This document shows, piece by piece, positions 16,122 through 24,357 of a stretch of DNA of 33,976 bases. Origin of the DNA: a virus; the IMG/VR virus record IMGVR_UViG_3300028844_004001, positions 1 to 33,976 of that record; one strand, written 5' to 3'. The notes under the pieces are model-generated. The model had not been told where the DNA came from and did not search any database. It saw nothing but the letters and a program-made list of their open reading frames with translations. Each line of letters opens with the position of its first letter. Position 1 is the stretch's first letter. A program made the position numbers and the translations under genes.

Positions 16122-16156
16122 AAAAGACTTGATAGCTTACTGTCATCAGGTCTTTT
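16122..16156 (+). terminator. Hairpin, possible terminator
   Basis: AAAAGACTTGAT (16122-16133) pairs with ATCAGGTCTTTT (16145-16156) over 12 bp including one U.G. The A-run and T-run at its ends give it a terminator look on either strand. It sits between a four-gene cluster and the next gene. Confidence 0.6.
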
Positions 16157-16198
16157 AGTTGGTACTAATTCCAGTACCTTTACAGAGGAGATCCTAAA

Positions 16199-16600
16199 AT
16201 GATAGGGTTAAACAAAAAGCAGTACATAGTATCAGCAGTAGCTATAGTTATTCTAGCCACCGTTGGTATAGGTATTGCAAAGAAAGATGTAGTGGTTCCT
16301 GCTGTGTCTGATCAAATAGATTCTGCGAAAAGTTTGATGACGTTCTCATCAGAAGATACGCAGGCTATTGATGAAGCATTGGTAGCTATTACTGCGATGT
16401 CCGAAGAATTGGATACTGAAACGTATCCAGTACAACTGCTGAGCGCAAGTGACGATAACGGACCACTTACCCCAGTAAACATCTGTATTAATTGGCTGAT
16501 AGCAAATGCGGAATACATTAAGGATAAGGGCTATGCTTTACAGATACCCGACTTCCCTGGTATGTATGAGTCGATATGCGTAACACCACTTAAGCAGTGA
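16199..16600 (+). CDS. 133-aa protein with N-terminal membrane anchor
   Basis: The ATG follows AGAGGAG. A single hydrophobic helix at about residues 9-27 (YIVSAVAIVILATVGIGIA) after a basic MIGLNKKQ predicts an anchored protein with a periplasmic domain of about 100 residues. That domain is acidic and contains two Cys (NICINW and SICVTP) that could form a disulphide. No family is recognised. It could act on the envelope during infection; inference only. Confidence 0.68.
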   Translation: MIGLNKKQYIVSAVAIVILATVGIGIAKKDVVVPAVSDQIDSAKSLMTFSSEDTQAIDEALVAITAMSEELDTETYPVQLLSASDDNGPLTPVNICINWLIANAEYIKDKGYALQIPDFPGMYESICVTPLKQ

Positions 16601-17172
16601 TTAAGTGAACGAGGGTACTAGCTTGCCTCTTGTGCTCTCGTTCACAACTGTTTGTTTAAGTAACTGCACAGTGATGGTTTTCTCTGTCTAGCCATGGGCA
16701 TATCTCCTCCCATTACTGTGTAGTTTCTTAAACGAATAGTCTATTGGTAGCTAGCCTACTTGAAATTGAAGAACGTTTACACTGACCACGTACTTTGTGC
16801 CAATCCAATGCACATATCCCAGTACTATTTATCAGAGGTTCTTTGCACGACCCAATAGCAGGAGTCAATCCAATACTCCTAGTAGGAAACCACCAAAGCG
16901 TAGTTAGTTTGCAACAAAGAATTAATGCACAGATCAAGTCGCTGGAGTAGTTTGTTATACCTATATACATTGTGTGTGTAGTTATAACCAACTGCTTCAG
17001 TGTGCCTATAAAGAGTGTATCAACTAATCTCTACCTTACATGTAGAGGCTCACCCACCTTAGGATATGTGTGTTATTTAAATAGTAAGACAGAGTACATA
17101 CTATATGGCACTCATCTGCTTGCAAGTTGACGAACTCAATTTAAATAACTTCCAGTCCAAAGAGGTGTTATT
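16601..17172 (+). ncRNA. Structured non-coding stretch with long stems
   Basis: No gene is visible in 570 bases. Stem 1 pairs GTGAACGAG (16605-16613) with 16637-16645. Stem 2 pairs 16654-16677 with 16710-16733, 24 positions with two G.U and one U.U. A third, GTTATTTAAAT (17072-17082) with ATTTAAATAAC (17139-17149), is a perfect 11-bp pair enclosing smaller hairpins. The stems lie directly between two genes and may be RNase III sites or part of a folded RNA. A minus-strand frame at 16728-16991 was not accepted. Confidence 0.5.
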
Positions 17173-17562
17173 GTGAAGAATCATACAGCAGATAGGCTAC
17201 ATATAGACCCAGTACTTACTGGGCATTTTGAAGTGTTGGAGAGATTCAACATTCATCTACAAAAAGGTGTGGATAATTTCAGTGTGGTGTCTACGATACC
17301 TGCTGGACAAGCATCTACCCAGAACCCTGACGAGAACATTGATGGTTCTAGCAACAAGAGATCGGAGATTTTTAACCCTGACGATAGTTACACAGTCAGT
17401 GGTCTTGTGTGTGACATACATACACAACTTAATCGTATATGGTACGACGTTGTTAAACCAAGAAGTATACAGTGTTCATTAATCGTACTAGGTTTTATGG
17501 CGAGGGGTACATATCGCCTCGAGCATTATTTAAAACACATAAGTAAACAACAATCACATTGA
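17173..17562 (+). CDS. Hypothetical 129-aa protein, GTG start
   Basis: GTG is the chosen start because AGAGGTG lies at the right distance; there is no nearby in-frame ATG. The protein is soluble, with an N-terminal part rich in His and Asp (NHTADRLHIDPVLTGHFEVL), a polar linker, and a C-terminal helical region (VSGLVCDIHTQLNRIWYDVV). No family is recognised. It follows the long structured non-coding stretch. Confidence 0.62.
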   Translation: MKNHTADRLHIDPVLTGHFEVLERFNIHLQKGVDNFSVVSTIPAGQASTQNPDENIDGSSNKRSEIFNPDDSYTVSGLVCDIHTQLNRIWYDVVKPRSIQCSLIVLGFMARGTYRLEHYLKHISKQQSH

Positions 17563-17581
17563 ACCAGTAGGAGTAAATCCC

Positions 17582-17641
17582 ATGCTATATCGGATAAACT
17601 TCTCAGCTCCCTCAGTACAGCAAGGGGTTGAGATATGGTAG
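17582..17641 (+). CDS. 19-aa leader peptide overlapping next gene
   Basis: An ATG seven bases after TAGGAG starts a 19-codon frame, MLYRINFSAPSVQQGVEIW, ending in a stop that overlaps the ATG of the 789-aa gene. This is the arrangement of translational coupling: ribosomes finishing the leader would restart on the large gene, whose own ribosome site is weak (AGGGGTTGAGAT). Confidence 0.45.
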   Translation: MLYRINFSAPSVQQGVEIW

Positions 17642-20004
17642 TGCCAGCTGTACAGCAAAAGTCTTCATTCAATCAAGGGTTCCCAGCATCGATAGGTCAA
17701 GTGCTGTCGTTCCCTTCGAAGCAATTCCCCCGGCCAAGTACCGAGGCGGATAGTAAGCATAGTCAAAAGGCTGTGCTTAACGTAGGTCGTAAGCTTTCTA
17801 AGCGTCAGCTTAAGAAGGCAATGCTTGCCAACAACAATGCCAAGGGTGCAGTAGCTCCTAAGGTAACTGTCAGCAACAAGAAGAAGCAGAAGAAGAATAA
17901 GCAACAGGAAGTTAAAGCTAAGGTCAACCCAATACCTCAGCAACCTGTAGCTACTACTACTGCTACACTCGAGCCGACAGTCACTCGTAAGTTTGATCGA
18001 GCAGCTTATGAAGTTAAGTTGGCAGCAGCTAAAGCCCGTCTAGCTAGCACTAAAGCTATGCGTGGTAAGGTTACTAGAGTCATAAGTAACCAAGGTCCAA
18101 GCACCTCACAAGACTTGGTAACTGTGCAGCTTAAAGACATGCGAGTAAAATCACCAACTTATAAACAGATGGTGGACGTTGTCTTTAATGAAGCATACCA
18201 AGAAGAAGTATTCTTGGAACGTAAGATTTACCCATCAACGAACATTGCCTCTGGTAGTGGTAAGTTTGGTTGGATGGTAGAGTCTAACGGATTCGGCGGT
18301 AAGAAGGAATCTTATGTCGAAGTAGCAACAATTGAATCGATTCAAGCAGCAAAAGTAAAATGTAATGTAACTAGAAACACCAGCGCATTGGTCAGATCTA
18401 TTGGTAATGTAGACTACTCTCTAGCTTCCCGTATGGAAAGCCGTGAAATTGAGCAGTTGGAAACCTTTGATGATGTACCTTGGGCTAACCCTACCCTGGT
18501 TGATCAAGGGCAGGTTGACGATATCGTTGTCACAGTACCAACTGTAAGTGCAGAAGATGCAGCTAAATTAGATGCAGATAAAACTCTTGCAGCGTTAAAC
18601 TCAATGGAAATAAAAAACCTTGAGCGTCTAAGTAATGAAGTTGAAGTAGACCCTGCGGATTTAACCGTAGTAGCTAAACTTACTGGCAAGTTAAGCGATG
18701 AAGAGTTAGCTGGTATTTATACCTGTACTCTCATTGAAGCACGTGAATTAACCGACGAGCAACTAGATATTATGTTGCAAGAAGGTAGCGATGACAGTGC
18801 TTATGCCTGTCTTGCAGAACTAAATCGTCGTGAAGACGATAGGTTAGAGTTAAGTAAAACATTAGCAGCTAAGGCAGCAGATCTTGTAGAAAAGAATGCA
18901 GCCATCAAGAAAGCATCTAGTGAAGCAGCGTTGAAAGTTTCTAATATTATTAGTAACCGTAAACCATACCCAGCAATGCGTACTACTAATTCAGAGCGCT
19001 TGTTGTCGATACACCATGACAATGGTAGTCACAAAGATAAACGTACTGCTCTTGCTTACATCAAGCAGGAACTAGCGGATGAAGTAATCACAACAACAAC
19101 TGAAGAAGTTAAGTCAGTTGCAACAGTCCCTGATGTTAAAGCATCACCTGTTAAAAAGAAAACAGCGACAGTAGCTTCGCCTTTAAGCCACAAGTTTGGG
19201 GGTCATGAAACGAAACGGTTAATGTCTGTCACTGAGTTAGTTGATAAATCTCTTGAAGCTTTATGGTCACAAGAGTTAGTTGAAAGTGCTTGGCGGGTAA
19301 CTGCTGATCACTCTGAAGCACTGACAATGTTTCGTAATGTTCCACCGAAAGCTATGGATAAGTTCAAAGCGTTCGTAGGTAAACTAAACCCATTCACCTC
19401 AAGCAATGTATCGTTTGACACTGAAGAAAGTTTAGAGAAAACACTAGGCTCTATGGAAGTATTCCACCCATCTACTGACGGCAGTGCCAGTGAAGAACAA
19501 CTTGGGTTAGAGCGTTGGTTATCCCTTCGAGCTAATGAAGTAGGGGCTAGTCCTCTATCACCAATTGAAAGTGTACATCAAGTAGCTATTGTTTCTCGTA
19601 TTAACAAAGCACTGAACAACAATCGTCGACGTGAGTTATTGTTAACACACGAACTGTGTGGTGTCGACATTGAAGCTGCACCTAAGGTTAACACTGAAGT
19701 GTATGCTGTAGGTACTGTGTTGCAAGAGCGGTTGACTAAGCCAGTCAAACGTCCACCAGTATCGTTAGAAAAAGTTAAACCAGCTGCACCCATTGCAGTT
19801 GAGCCATTGGCAAACAGTAGCCTTAGCTATACCAAGGTGGCTGATATGTTAGACTTGCGGGGCGAACGTGCTGCACAAGAGCAAGTCGTATGGCGGCAGA
19901 AGTTAGGTAATGCTTTCAAGAGCAAGTCTCTTGATAAGGTGTCTGAGTTATTCAAGGAGCATAAGTTAAGTGCTTCGGGGATCTTGGTGCCCGCCTTCTG
20001 CTAA
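17635..20004 (+). CDS. Large orphan early protein, 789 aa
   Basis: This is the largest early gene. The N-terminus (1-150) is very basic and disordered (KKKQKKNKQQEVK near 82), suggesting nucleic-acid contact. Residues about 155-260 look like a folded beta-rich domain (VTRVISNQGP ... IASGSGKFGWMVESNGFGGK). The centre (300-470) is acidic and helical, and the C-terminal half has helices separated by Pro/Val/Lys linkers. No enzyme motif is visible. The length and modular make-up suggest a multi-domain scaffold or a protein carried in virions, but it is not in the structural operon. Function unknown. Confidence 0.75.
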   Translation: MVVPAVQQKSSFNQGFPASIGQVLSFPSKQFPRPSTEADSKHSQKAVLNVGRKLSKRQLKKAMLANNNAKGAVAPKVTVSNKKKQKKNKQQEVKAKVNPIPQQPVATTTATLEPTVTRKFDRAAYEVKLAAAKARLASTKAMRGKVTRVISNQGPSTSQDLVTVQLKDMRVKSPTYKQMVDVVFNEAYQEEVFLERKIYPSTNIASGSGKFGWMVESNGFGGKKESYVEVATIESIQAAKVKCNVTRNTSALVRSIGNVDYSLASRMESREIEQLETFDDVPWANPTLVDQGQVDDIVVTVPTVSAEDAAKLDADKTLAALNSMEIKNLERLSNEVEVDPADLTVVAKLTGKLSDEELAGIYTCTLIEARELTDEQLDIMLQEGSDDSAYACLAELNRREDDRLELSKTLAAKAADLVEKNAAIKKASSEAALKVSNIISNRKPYPAMRTTNSERLLSIHHDNGSHKDKRTALAYIKQELADEVITTTTEEVKSVATVPDVKASPVKKKTATVASPLSHKFGGHETKRLMSVTELVDKSLEALWSQELVESAWRVTADHSEALTMFRNVPPKAMDKFKAFVGKLNPFTSSNVSFDTEESLEKTLGSMEVFHPSTDGSASEEQLGLERWLSLRANEVGASPLSPIESVHQVAIVSRINKALNNNRRRELLLTHELCGVDIEAAPKVNTEVYAVGTVLQERLTKPVKRPPVSLEKVKPAAPIAVEPLANSSLSYTKVADMLDLRGERAAQEQVVWRQKLGNAFKSKSLDKVSELFKEHKLSASGILVPAFC

Positions 20005-20106
20005 GGCACTGTGTGGTAGTGCATAACATTATACCACTACCGCACATGTACCCTGATATAAGGTACTAAAATTATATCAACTGTAGCAGAGTAACACCGT
20101 GTCATT

Positions 20107-20123
20107 GAAGGTTGGATTCCTTC
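20107..20123 (+). other. T-arm-like hairpin A (variant)
   Basis: GAAGG, a 7-nt loop TTGGATT, CCTTC. The stem is perfect, but the loop differs from the tRNA T-loop consensus TTCRANY at the C. No acceptor partner is found. The weakest of the three. Confidence 0.3.
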
Positions 20124-20627
20124 TCCCCGCTATATACCAAGAGCATGATCACGATATAGCATAGAGTATCGCAGCGGTACATTGTAAGAGAGACACAGGA
20201 CTACGTGAGAGGATATCATCTCATGCTAAGTAACCTGACCATCATACTCCTTATGTACCAATGCGACTCAGAATGAAGTGATCTAGGTGCTGGGCTTGCT
20301 ATAGGTGACACACACACAATTGTAAGACTGAAAGCTGCCAAAGACTGTGGTAAATCTAAGATAATGTAAACACCAAAGGTACATAGATGCTCTTTACTGT
20401 TAGGATGCCTTTCATTAGGGTAGACTTTCGCATAGGAAACGCTTGAATAAAACAAACAATATAGTAGTACACAGTTGCCTGAGTCAAGAGGCACACGGCT
20501 TGACAAGAGGACTCATCCTCCTCAGCATAACGGCTCCCTATCAGATCGTAACTCTGATGCGAAAGCGGCTAGAAAATTTGAGGATTAGTTATGCACAAGA
20601 GTTCCGTACCAACTTACTGGAGTATAT

Positions 20628-20644
20628 GCAGGTTCGAATCCTGC
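20628..20644 (+). other. T-arm-like hairpin B
   Basis: GCAGG, loop TTCGAAT, CCTGC: an exact match to the tRNA T-arm consensus. The 3' flank continues CAAGGGCC as an acceptor strand would; GGCTC at 20532-20536 could pair with GGGCC at 20649-20653. No D-arm plus anticodon arm of normal spacing is found, so it is tRNA-like, not a called tRNA. Confidence 0.5.
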
Positions 20645-21071
20645 CAAGGGCCTTACAACCCCATGCTTATAGGCAAGTAACTCACCCAATAAAGGTAAGC
20701 CCTGGATCTTGAAACGACCCTAACGGAACCGCACTGTTGTAAGAAACTCTAGTGGATACTAAAAAGTTTCTTTGAAGATGGGCTACATTCCCAATCCTTC
20801 CAGAGGGCTATAACATCTGGCAGTATTGAAACACTGTATAAGTATGAGTACTTATAAACTTGAGGATGCGAAGTATAATAAGCAAACCTAGTCTACAGGT
20901 ACTGTGTAGAATAAGCTGGAAGTTAATCAGCGGCCTCCAGATAAGGGGTGATACCATAGTAATATCGTCAAGTCTTATTGAAAGATAAGAGGAAGTCTCG
21001 TTATGTCGATGAGGAGAGGGGTGTACTATGGTAGGTAATACAATATGCAACAACGGTTTGAAGTACTGGGG

Positions 21072-21242
21072 GTTGTCCCTGCTCACTATAAAATGTAGTG
21101 GTTGAGTAGTCGGTGAAGTTCGATGCAACATAATACTTACTGAGAGTGTGTCTTGATCTTAGTCCAATGAGGATTGAACGATGGGATACGGGTTGCCACT
21201 GATGAAGGAAAGGTATTGTAGGTTCGAGTCCTACCGGACAAC
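21072..21242 (+). ncRNA. Possible tRNA-like domain (T-arm C with acceptor-like stem)
   Basis: GTTGTCC (21072-21078) is fully complementary to GGACAAC (21236-21242). Just inside the 3' strand lies a T-arm, GTAGG-TTCGAGT-CCTAC (21218-21234), matching the consensus. Near the 5' strand is a 5-bp stem with 7-nt loop (CACTA/TAGTG, 21084-21100). The enclosed RNA is 171 nt, about twice a tRNA. The layout recalls tRNA-like domains that close longer RNAs, such as tmRNA, but D-arm and anticodon arm are not convincing. Confidence 0.4.
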
Positions 21243-21473
21243 GCAGAGGAAGGGTGATAGTACCATAGGGATTGGTCAATCTAATGTCGCTTAGCTCCAC
21301 AGGAAGTCGTCGAGTCCCGATATAAATGAATCGACACAAACGTAAAGAAGAGTAGTATTGCTCATGCTAGTAGTAGGTAGCAGAAGATGCACTAACATCA
21401 AGGTCAGGGTGCTGTCATGTATCTAACTATTGACCTTGATGATCTAACTAATTATTACGAAGGTGTGTACATT

Positions 21474-21956
21474 ATGAGAATTCGTTACGTAAAAACAAAT
21501 GGAGAAGGTCTGATCAAGCAAGTCAAAGGCTTGTTATACTACCGCAATGTTCACTTTCTTACATCAGATGTTCGTAAGTCTGAGGAGAAGATGAATGCTT
21601 TAGTAACAGAGTTTATCCGAGAGTATGAGAAAAGAGAACATCACCTACAAGTTGTAGAGGATGCAAAGAAAGCAATCAAGAATAGTCCAAGCGCTTTGTT
21701 AAACACTTCTGAAGATACCACTGAGACACTAGGGTTCTTCAAGTGGCTGAAGACTTTCCATTTCCACCGCCTCTATCCTAAACAGGATAATCTTTGGGAG
21801 CCTGTAGCTAAAGTGCTAAAGACTTCTAAGAGTGTCAAGGCTTCAGTGATCGATGCTAAGCCAAGCGTTACAGTTGTTGCGACACAGTCTCTTGTTCCTA
21901 GAACAATGAACAGTAATCGTAACAACAAGAACAACCGTAACAATCAACACAACTAA
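21474..21956 (+). CDS. Hypothetical 160-aa basic protein
   Basis: An in-frame ATG at 21417 also has an AGGGTG upstream, but AAGGTGTGTACATT before 21474 matches the ribosome-site style of other genes here and gives the N-terminus MRIRYVKTNGEG. The product is basic; the middle is helical and charged (EEKMNALVTEFIREYEKREH), and the end is an Asn/Arg tail (NSNRNNKNNRNNQHN) suggesting RNA or DNA contact. No family is recognised. Confidence 0.62.
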   Translation: MRIRYVKTNGEGLIKQVKGLLYYRNVHFLTSDVRKSEEKMNALVTEFIREYEKREHHLQVVEDAKKAIKNSPSALLNTSEDTTETLGFFKWLKTFHFHRLYPKQDNLWEPVAKVLKTSKSVKASVIDAKPSVTVVATQSLVPRTMNSNRNNKNNRNNQHN

Positions 21957-22111
21957 TACAAGACTCATATAGTTTTGTGTTACGTATCAACAAACAGTAT
22001 GTGTAGTTAACAATCACAATCCATCTCAAGACAATATGCCTGTTGCCAAGTCTTATGTGTCTATGTAATCAGTTGGGTGTAAGTGTTTGTGGTTCTGTGT
22101 ATTGCACATGC

Positions 22112-22173
22112 TTGTTTGTTTTCTAGATAGACTTAGGTATGTGAATGTCTAGGTGTATCTACAAAACAAACAA
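22112..22173 (+). promoter_or_regulatory. 18-bp hairpin before a ribosome site
   Basis: The left arm 22112-22129 and right arm 22156-22173 pair over 18 positions with one C.C mismatch, enclosing a 26-nt loop. The arms are T/G-rich and A/C-rich. It ends 7 bases before the TTAGGAGAT ribosome site of the following gene and could affect translation or be an RNase III site. Confidence 0.6.
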
Positions 22174-22195
22174 ACATATCTTAGGAGATATACAA

Positions 22196-22852
22196 ATGAA
22201 AAACATAATGAATAAAGTTTGGGCTGGTATAAAGCTCATAGCTAAATGGATAACATGTCCTATATGGGGACCGTTCTACGGTATCTATGTGGGTTGTCGT
22301 TGGGTATGGAGAAAGGTGAGAGGTAAGTCGAACGACAACCCAACCACCGATGTCTCTGAAGAAGTGTCTGATAAAGTGTACGGTAGAGAAGCATCGTTCG
22401 TTTTTACTACTTCCCGTAAGGCTGCCAATGATATGGAGGATGATTCTGAGCCTGAGGTTGAGAGCTTAGCTCCTATTGTAAGTAATATGGTTGAGGCTGT
22501 TAGAATTTCTAACATCCATGACGCATGTCGAACCTTATCGAATGAAGATGATCTTGATGATTGCATTGTTATATATGACCCTGAGGGGGTTGTATTTAGC
22601 TACTTGAAGCATTCCTCTGGTGAATTCCCTATGCACCTCTCGTTTAGTAAGATTGATTTGGACGTAAACCAAGACTACAGCACACCTTATAAGTATGATT
22701 GTCAATTCATCTACATAGAGTTAGATTGTATTGACATCGACGACACTACTAGTGATCTATTGTCATACCTACGATATAATGCAGAGATTGATGTTGAGTA
22801 TCTAGGGATCATCTACCAAAATGACAACCACTTAGACATAGAGGAGTACTGA
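22196..22852 (+). CDS. 218-aa protein with N-terminal membrane-associated motif
   Basis: The frame opens at 22145, but TTAGGAGATATACAA selects the ATG at 22196 (MKNIMNKVWAGIKL). The first 40 residues are hydrophobic and aromatic, with WITCPIWGPFYGIYVG, followed by a basic cluster RWVWRKVRGK. The rest is an acidic soluble domain ending in DIEEY. The ITxPIWxPF motif is shared with the next gene product, so the pair are likely related membrane-associated proteins. No known family is recognised. Confidence 0.66.
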   Translation: MKNIMNKVWAGIKLIAKWITCPIWGPFYGIYVGCRWVWRKVRGKSNDNPTTDVSEEVSDKVYGREASFVFTTSRKAANDMEDDSEPEVESLAPIVSNMVEAVRISNIHDACRTLSNEDDLDDCIVIYDPEGVVFSYLKHSSGEFPMHLSFSKIDLDVNQDYSTPYKYDCQFIYIELDCIDIDDTTSDLLSYLRYNAEIDVEYLGIIYQNDNHLDIEEY

Positions 22853-22854
22853 TT

Positions 22855-23778
22855 ATGTTTAGTAAATTCCTAGTTAAAGCAATTAGAAAGATACTATACT
22901 ATGGTACTCTGTTCTTCTTAGTGGTGGCTGTCTATAAGATAGTTAGATGGCTTGCAGTTAACGTGTTGTACGAACTGGGTAGACTAATAACCTACCCAAT
23001 ATGGTGGCCTTTCTGGAAGATGTTTGGCTGGAAGTATCCTGAGAAGGAGTTAGCGATACGTCGGTATTTTACTGACACTCGTAGCAGACCATCTGATATA
23101 ACTATTGCTTGTATGTCTGATGAGTACTACTCACTTAGCACTAACGATAAGCGTCAAATTATGGCTAAGCTTTTAGGTGTAGTTGACTCACGTACAGTTA
23201 AAAGAATTGTACGTAAGTTGAAGCCTGGTACTTGTATCTCGTTCCTAACTGTATTCCCTAGAGCGGGTAATACTTATGAATATATAAGTAAAGAGTTTGA
23301 AGTCTATCGTAGAACCCCTTCAGGAGCAGAGATTACTGAGACCTATGGTAACTTGTGGGAAGATTATATTAAAGGGTCTAGTAAATTAGACTTGGATAAA
23401 GTGATCAGACCTATGGGTGAATCTATATCTAAAACACTTGGTGGGTTTTTCCTAGTTCTTGAATTAATTGATGATGAAGATAATGGAGGTATCATCCACG
23501 ACGTACTAGACAACTGTGTAGTAGGTTGGTCTAGCTTGGATATATTTACAGGTAAGACTTGGTCAACATTCTTCTTAATACCTGTCGGTCTTTATTATAG
23601 TTCACATGATTCACATAGAATATGTGAGGATATTCTTGACAAGATCCATGAGAATGTACCTAAGCATTGTACTATTAAATACTCTTACTCTGGTGAGACT
23701 AAACACCTTAAAGGTGCTGTTAGTTTACCTAAGATAGAGGACCCCTCAGACAGTATGTCTAGGGGGGTTAGATGGTAA
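22855..23778 (+). CDS. 307-aa membrane-anchored protein related to its neighbour at the N-terminus
   Basis: It starts two bases after the previous stop. An N-terminal hydrophobic helix (YYGTLFFLVVAVYKIVRWLA) is followed by LITYPIWWPFWKMFGW, a copy of the ITxPIWxPF motif of the upstream protein. A soluble domain of about 230 residues follows, mixed alpha/beta, with no recognised catalytic motif. The two genes probably arose by duplication of the N-terminal module. An envelope-associated role is inferred. Confidence 0.66.
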   Translation: MFSKFLVKAIRKILYYGTLFFLVVAVYKIVRWLAVNVLYELGRLITYPIWWPFWKMFGWKYPEKELAIRRYFTDTRSRPSDITIACMSDEYYSLSTNDKRQIMAKLLGVVDSRTVKRIVRKLKPGTCISFLTVFPRAGNTYEYISKEFEVYRRTPSGAEITETYGNLWEDYIKGSSKLDLDKVIRPMGESISKTLGGFFLVLELIDDEDNGGIIHDVLDNCVVGWSSLDIFTGKTWSTFFLIPVGLYYSSHDSHRICEDILDKIHENVPKHCTIKYSYSGETKHLKGAVSLPKIEDPSDSMSRGVRW

Positions 23779-23882
23779 GTCTTGAGAAGGTTAAGCGGGT
23801 ACCGGATAAACCCAAATCAATTTCCCAGAGAGATCCTAAGAAGGATATCCAAATCTTTTTAAAATATATAGGTGTATTCATT

Positions 23883-24344
23883 ATGAAACGTACAACAGAA
23901 GTTGCAGCGATAGCTGCTATAGTAATCCTTCTACCAATGACAGGTATGGCAGAAGACAATCGATTCACTCAGCAATATAAAGATGATGTTGCTGCTGAGT
24001 CACAAGAAGCAGGGCAACCTCTCTACCAAGAGGAGAAGCAAGGGTTCTTTAGTAAGTCTTGGAACACTCTTACCCACACTGGTAAACGTGTAGTTAACTC
24101 TGCAAAGGGTGCGCTTGATCCTGATGAGCGTAACAAAGAGCTACGTGCTAAGGTTGATCTACTTAACATTGAGATTAAGAATCTCCGTGAACAAAAGATG
24201 ATCACCCGTATTCAAGATACAGTTGAGTGGGAACATGCAACAGCTTGTATCCCTATGATCACTCGTATCATTGAACGTGCTGAGCCTTTACCAACTAACA
24301 CCATCACTGATGCAACAGCAGCAGCAGCGGCTACAACTAACTGA
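23883..24344 (+). CDS. Secreted 153-aa protein with signal peptide
   Basis: The frame is open from 23772, but TATAGGTGTATTCATT before 23883 and the quality of the signal peptide decide the start: MKRTTEVAAIAAIVILLPM, then a cleavage-like GMA/ED. The mature part has YQEEKQGFFSKSWNTLTHTG, a coiled-coil segment ERNKELRAKVDLLNIEIKNL and an Ala/Thr-rich tail. It is likely periplasmic and oligomeric. The downstream neighbours are membrane proteins, so it may be part of an envelope complex. No family is recognised. Confidence 0.7.
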   Translation: MKRTTEVAAIAAIVILLPMTGMAEDNRFTQQYKDDVAAESQEAGQPLYQEEKQGFFSKSWNTLTHTGKRVVNSAKGALDPDERNKELRAKVDLLNIEIKNLREQKMITRIQDTVEWEHATACIPMITRIIERAEPLPTNTITDATAAAAATTN

Positions 24345-24357
24345 GAGGTACAACACA

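Larger units (their letters stand above)
20005..21473 (+). ncRNA. 1.47-kb non-coding, hairpin-rich region (candidate large structured RNA)
   Basis: No credible plus-strand gene is present. Perfect or near-perfect stems: 20012-20021/20035-20044, 20129-20135/20154-20160, 20176-20182/20253-20259, 20476-20480/20489-20493, 20741-20748/20765-20772, 20837-20844/20849-20856 (tetraloop), 20892-20896/20906-20910, 20916-20920/20936-20940, and 20952-20960/21025-21033 enclosing 20973-20978/20985-20990. Three tRNA T-arm-like hairpins lie within. This density fits a long folded RNA or a chain of small RNAs. A complete tRNA cloverleaf was looked for and not found. Confidence 0.55.

Noticed and set aside
16728-16991. 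Minus-strand 87-aa frame
   Set aside because: Opposite to the flanking genes; overlaps the long stem arms and has no convincing ribosome site.
20216-20506. Minus-strand 96-aa frame
   Set aside because: Lies in the structured non-coding block, opposite to all neighbours, with no good ribosome site and odd composition.
20532-20653. tRNA-Tyr (GTA) call
   Set aside because: Two GTA-bearing 5+7 stem-loops lie near the T-arm, but spacing, U33 and the acceptor stem do not form a cloverleaf.
21001-21339. Minus-strand 112-aa frame containing PVGLEPTIPF
   Set aside because: It reads antisense through the T-arm-like motif; such GLEPT-type peptides are a familiar artefact of tRNA-like sequence. It overlaps another antisense frame and lacks a ribosome site.
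23772-23882. 37-codon N-terminal extension of the signal-peptide gene
   Set aside because: It is hydrophilic and would bury the signal peptide; the internal ribosome site is better.
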